NCBI GenBank assembly: GCA_958407085.1
Contig: CATYHY010000054.1
Location: 1 to 8,407 of the forward strand
Reading direction: 5' to 3'
Source: an uncultured Collinsella sp.
GTDB lineage: Bacteria; Actinomycetota; Coriobacteriia; Coriobacteriales; Coriobacteriaceae
Length of the DNA stretch: 8,407 nt
Positions 6,304 to 8,407 of this stretch are shown piece after piece. Numbering within the stretch: the first letter of the stretch is position 1; the number at the start of each line of letters is the position of its first letter. A program made the position numbers and the translations under genes. The notes below the pieces were generated by a model. It was not told the origin of the DNA, made no database searches, and was given only the letters and a program-made list of their open reading frames with translations.

Positions 6304-6309
6304 ATCGTA
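6304..6309 (-). promoter_or_regulatory. Possible -10 element (TACGAT) for ybaB-recR
   Basis: TACGAT lies about 75 bases before the ybaB start and fits the TAnnnT pattern common in high-GC actinobacteria. No convincing -35 is present; a TTGCTT lies upstream but with only 14 bases between. It is needed only if dnaX transcripts do not read through. Confidence 0.3.
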
Positions 6310-6390
6310 CCACGGCGCGGGGCAAGCAAGCGGGGCGGACGTGTTCCCTCAGTCGATATACATGTCCTGGAGTGCAAGCTGCACCCAAAG

Positions 6391-6425
6391 ATTATGCAAA
6401 GTTGAATAATTCGCATCTGCATAAT
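6391..6425. repeat. Inverted repeat ATTATGCA / TGCATAAT
   Basis: Perfect 8-base arms are separated by 19 bases (6399-6417) in an AT-rich patch between ybaB and the rightward gene. The role is unknown. It may be a paired binding site, a cruciform or RNA hairpin, or a remnant of an insertion. Confidence 0.4.
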
Positions 6426-6447
6426 ATTGAAAGCTAAATCTTGTAGA

Positions 6448-6493
6448 GCCGGAATCCGGCATTTTCTGCATCCAGCTAGATAACAAAATGCCG
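6448..6493 (+). repeat. Two overlapping, mutually exclusive hairpins upstream of the rightward gene
   Basis: GCCGG-AAT-CCGGC (6448-6460) forms a short 5-bp hairpin followed by ATTTT. Its right arm also belongs to a second perfect 9-bp repeat, CGGCATTTT (6457-6465) with AAAATGCCG (6485-6493), separated by 19 bases. The two structures cannot form together. They lie upstream of the likely -10 of the rightward gene, so if transcribed they belong to another RNA, from either strand. Confidence 0.4.
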
Positions 6494-6528
6494 AACCGCT
6501 GCTCGAGGCGGCGCTCATGATGGCAGGG

Positions 6529-6534
6529 TATAAT
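6529..6534 (+). promoter_or_regulatory. Perfect -10 (TATAAT) of the rightward membrane protein gene
   Basis: This exact consensus -10 lies 35 bases before the ATG, giving a leader of about 28-30 bases. No -35 is recognisable 16-18 bases upstream (GAGGCGG-like sequence). The position relative to the gene is typical. Confidence 0.55.
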
Positions 6535-6569
6535 TTGATTGTCACAGACAGCAATTTGGAGGTGCCCCC

Positions 6570-7043
6570 ATGAATGCCCCCGACGCGCTCCAAAACATCC
6601 GCTCAAAACACCCCGTTGCATATGTGATTCTCTATCTCTTTGTCGGCTGGGCATTGCTGGTTGTCATCACCCATGCTATAGCCTTTGGAGCAGAACTGCT
6701 GATAGCCAGCTCGGACCAGCCCGTCGTCAAATGGGAAGCGACCGATGAGTGCACCGACGGGACCCGGACCATTTACTACAACAGCCCGTCCCTTTACCAA
6801 GAGCTCAAGGTCAAGATAAAAGATTCCAAGATTGTTGATGCCGAGCCAGGCTCTTTTTTGACAATCGGAGCAGTTGCCAACGACATGCAAGTCGAGTACA
6901 CAGACAGTCGTGCGACGTATCGTGTCGACCTCAGCACCCTAGGACGACCGTCGCGTACCTGTCTGCTCGAATGCGATATAAGCGGCACCACACTACACAT
7001 GTCCGAAATACAGATGCGCCCGGACAAAGAGATCTCTTCTTGA
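6570..7043 (+). CDS. Small membrane-anchored protein of unknown function, in opposite orientation inside dnaX-ybaB
   Basis: I do not recognise this 157-residue protein. Residues about 16-46 form one long hydrophobic segment (AYVILYLFVGWALLVVITHA at its core). The remaining 110 residues are polar, with strand-like stretches (for example YQELKVKIKDSKIV and RATYRVDLS) and three cysteines (C61, C131, C135), perhaps a small extracytoplasmic beta domain. GGAGGTG (6557-6563) lies 6 bases before the ATG, and a consensus -10 is at 6529-6534, so expression is likely. The DNA is less GC-rich than its neighbours (26 of 60 bases GC in 6781-6840, against 43 of 60 in the dnaX stretch 7501-7560), which fits later acquisition. 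The gene splits the usual dnaX-ybaB order and converges on dnaX. It could be lineage-specific; function is not inferable. Confidence 0.75.
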   Translation: MNAPDALQNIRSKHPVAYVILYLFVGWALLVVITHAIAFGAELLIASSDQPVVKWEATDECTDGTRTIYYNSPSLYQELKVKIKDSKIVDAEPGSFLTIGAVANDMQVEYTDSRATYRVDLSTLGRPSRTCLLECDISGTTLHMSEIQMRPDKEISS

Positions 7044-7064
7044 GCAGCATACCCGTCCGTACAG
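7044..7064. other. 21-base convergent junction without a visible terminator
   Basis: The stops of the rightward gene and dnaX are 21 bases apart. I see no hairpin with a T-run in the junction or just past either stop. dnaX transcripts may therefore continue antisense through the rightward gene toward ybaB. Confidence 0.5.
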
Positions 7065-8407
7065 CTACTCCACCGGTTTGAAGATGGTGGCCTGACCGAA
7101 GACGCTGCGGATGAGGTCTTTGGCCTCGTCCTCGGTCTGCGGGATGCTCGGGGCTGCACCCTGATGGCCGAAGGGGCTGCCCGCACCGGGGTTGGACTCC
7201 CAAGGAGCTGCAGGAGCGTCCTCCTCTTTGGGGGCAGTTGCAGCGGACTTGGGCGCGGACGCCGCACCCGGCACGTCGAACGGAGGAAGATCGTCCCCAC
7301 TCGCATCGCCGGCAAAACCGCCGACCATGGCGTCGTCGTAGGGCACCTGCTCGGATTCCCACGGCGCGGACTGCGCGACAGGCTGAGCCTTGGGGGCAGC
7401 CGAGCGCTCGGGCGCACGGGGTGCGGGCTCGGTCGGGAGCTTACCCGTGGCAGGAGCGCCGGCGGGGTTGTCGGAGCGTAGCCAGGGGGCTTTGCCCAGG
7501 TCAGACGACTTGGGCGCGGGCGAGACGGGCTTGGGCGCGGGTGTCGGAGCAGCCGGTTTGGGCGCCGCGGGCTTAGGCGCCGACGGGGTCGATGCCGCTA
7601 CCGGCACCGCTTGCTGCTGCGGCGCGCTGGCGCTCGAGGATACAGGGGCCGCCGAGGACACGGGTTGCGGGTCCGCAGATGCCGCAGCCCGTGCAGATGG
7701 AGAATGCTCCTCATGTTGAGGAGCCGGCGTGCCACCCCCATCCAGGACATAGTCGACGGTACGACGACCGAAGACCGCGCAGACCGTCGGCAGGACCACC
7801 GACTGCGTATCGGCGCGACCGAGCATCTTAATGGCAAAAGTCGAACCCGCGGGGAACGAGACCGTGAGCTTGGAGCCGTCGTCGGCCGTGGCGCGGGCGT
7901 TGAGCAAAAGCCCTGCGTAGGAAGCCTGACGCGCCTTGACACGCTCGACAACCTCGGCCCATTTGCGCTGCAGCTCTCCGGCATCCTCGACCGCGGGCGT
8001 CTCGGCAGCACCGGCGGCGGCAACCTGGGCGGCGTTGTTGGGCTTGGACACCGGGACGGTCGATGCAGCAGGCGCGGGAGCCGGATCCGCAACGGGCTGA
8101 GGTGCAGGCGTTACAGGTTTAGGCGCCGACGCAGGAGCCGCGAACTTGGGCGCAGGCTGGGCAGCCGGAACAGCAGCACCACGGTCCCAAGGCATACCGC
8201 CCTGGCGCGCGGACGTAGCAGCGGGGGCAGCGGATGCCGCCGGAGCGGCAGCACGAGCGCCCGAAATGAGCGTCGGCTGTTGGGCAGCAGCGGGTACGGA
8301 TGCTGCAGGCGCGGCGGCCTGAGCAGCAGCCACGCTCGCCGGCACCGCGGCATTGGCAACCATGGCCTCCAGGCGTGCCACGCGCTCGGCCAATGCCTCA
8401 ATCGTTA
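7065..8407 (-). CDS. dnaX: DNA polymerase III subunit gamma/tau, C-terminal part; 5' end outside window
   Basis: DnaX is the clamp-loader ATPase subunit of the replicative polymerase. The visible part is the last 446 residues and lacks the AAA+ domain, which lies beyond 8407. The frame stays open through the window edge (reading TIEALAERVARLEAM), so the TTG at 8393 is an internal leucine codon and not a start. A folded domain of about 83 residues (7737-7985) begins ELQRKWAEVVERVKARQ and carries FPAGSTFAIKML; it fits the DnaX domain that follows the clamp-loader core. On both sides are long Ala/Pro/Lys linkers with APKP repeats, predicted disordered. The terminal segment DEAKDLIRSVFGQATIF resembles the short conserved end of other DnaX proteins. 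Four Pro-Trp motifs punctuate the tail (near 8190, 7485, 7361 and 7202). The ybaB-recR neighbours support the call. No frameshift site for a short gamma form is visible in this part. Confidence 0.9.
   Translation of the reverse strand, partial: TIEALAERVARLEAMVANAAVPASVAAAQAAAPAASVPAAAQQPTLISGARAAAPAASAAPAATSARQGGMPWDRGAAVPAAQPAPKFAAPASAPKPVTPAPQPVADPAPAPAASTVPVSKPNNAAQVAAAGAAETPAVEDAGELQRKWAEVVERVKARQASYAGLLLNARATADDGSKLTVSFPAGSTFAIKMLGRADTQSVVLPTVCAVFGRRTVDYVLDGGGTPAPQHEEHSPSARAAASADPQPVSSAAPVSSSASAPQQQAVPVAASTPSAPKPAAPKPAAPTPAPKPVSPAPKSSDLGKAPWLRSDNPAGAPATGKLPTEPAPRAPERSAAPKAQPVAQSAPWESEQVPYDDAMVGGFAGDASGDDLPPFDVPGAASAPKSAATAPKEEDAPAAPWESNPGAGSPFGHQGAAPSIPQTEDEAKDLIRSVFGQATIFKPVE

Noticed and set aside
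6440..6495. tRNA gene or integron attC site in the inverted-repeat patch
   Set aside because: No cloverleaf or T-loop consensus and no attC core bases; only simple inverted repeats are visible.
6216..6654. Minus-strand open frames between ybaB and the rightward gene
   Set aside because: They overlap the ybaB leader and the promoter and start of the rightward gene, have no ribosome binding sites, and show incoherent composition.
7500..7600. GC-rich tandem-like repeats as a separate DNA repeat element
   Set aside because: They encode the Ala/Pro/Lys linker of DnaX and are explained by that low-complexity protein sequence.
8391..8393. TTG at 8393 as the start of dnaX
   Set aside because: The frame continues open to the window edge with plausible DnaX sequence, and the ATPase core must lie upstream.

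Overview
The window looks like chromosomal DNA of an anaerobic, high-GC actinobacterium, most plausibly a Coriobacteriia member such as a Collinsella or Olsenella relative. The reasons are the GC-rich coding sequence, a pyruvate:ferredoxin oxidoreductase, a dnaX/ybaB/recR block whose DnaX carries a long Ala/Pro-rich tail, and a membrane Ser/Thr kinase beside an FHA protein. The genus is an inference; no rRNA or other marker is present. Nearly everything reads leftward (minus strand); one small gene reads rightward.

Reading in the direction of minus-strand transcription, from the right end: the 3' part of dnaX (7065-8407) comes first. A rightward-facing small membrane-anchored protein gene of unknown function (6570-7043) follows and ends 21 bases from the dnaX stop. 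Then come ybaB/ebfC (5908-6228) and recR (5298-5894), 13 bases apart. dnaX-ybaB-recR is a widespread conserved order; here it is split by the oppositely oriented gene and about 340 bases of relatively AT-rich, inverted-repeat-containing DNA.

After a regulatory interval (5053-5297) lies a tight three-gene operon: a single-pass membrane protein with a Ser/Gly linker and an unrecognised outer domain (4147-5052), a Ser/Thr kinase with four C-terminal membrane segments (2306-4150), and a cytoplasmic protein with a C-terminal FHA domain (1364-2302). The first junction is a 4-base overlap. At the second, the ribosome binding site of the FHA gene lies inside the end of the kinase gene. A hairpin 12 bases past the FHA stop (1321-1352) closes the unit. 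The likely logic is a signalling cassette: an outward-facing partner, a membrane kinase, and a phosphopeptide-binding reader. The FHA pocket lacks its usual arginine, and the first gene has a terminator-like hairpin between its promoter and its ribosome binding site.

The left end holds the N-terminal 320 residues of pyruvate:ferredoxin oxidoreductase (1-961). Its 402-base upstream region contains two adjacent dyad symmetries, a possible -10 element and several hairpins, which could form a leader of about 280 bases. No tRNA, rRNA, CRISPR array, insertion sequence or transposase was seen. The most interesting parts are the membrane protein/kinase/FHA operon with its leader, the split dnaX-ybaB-recR operon, and the nifJ upstream region.
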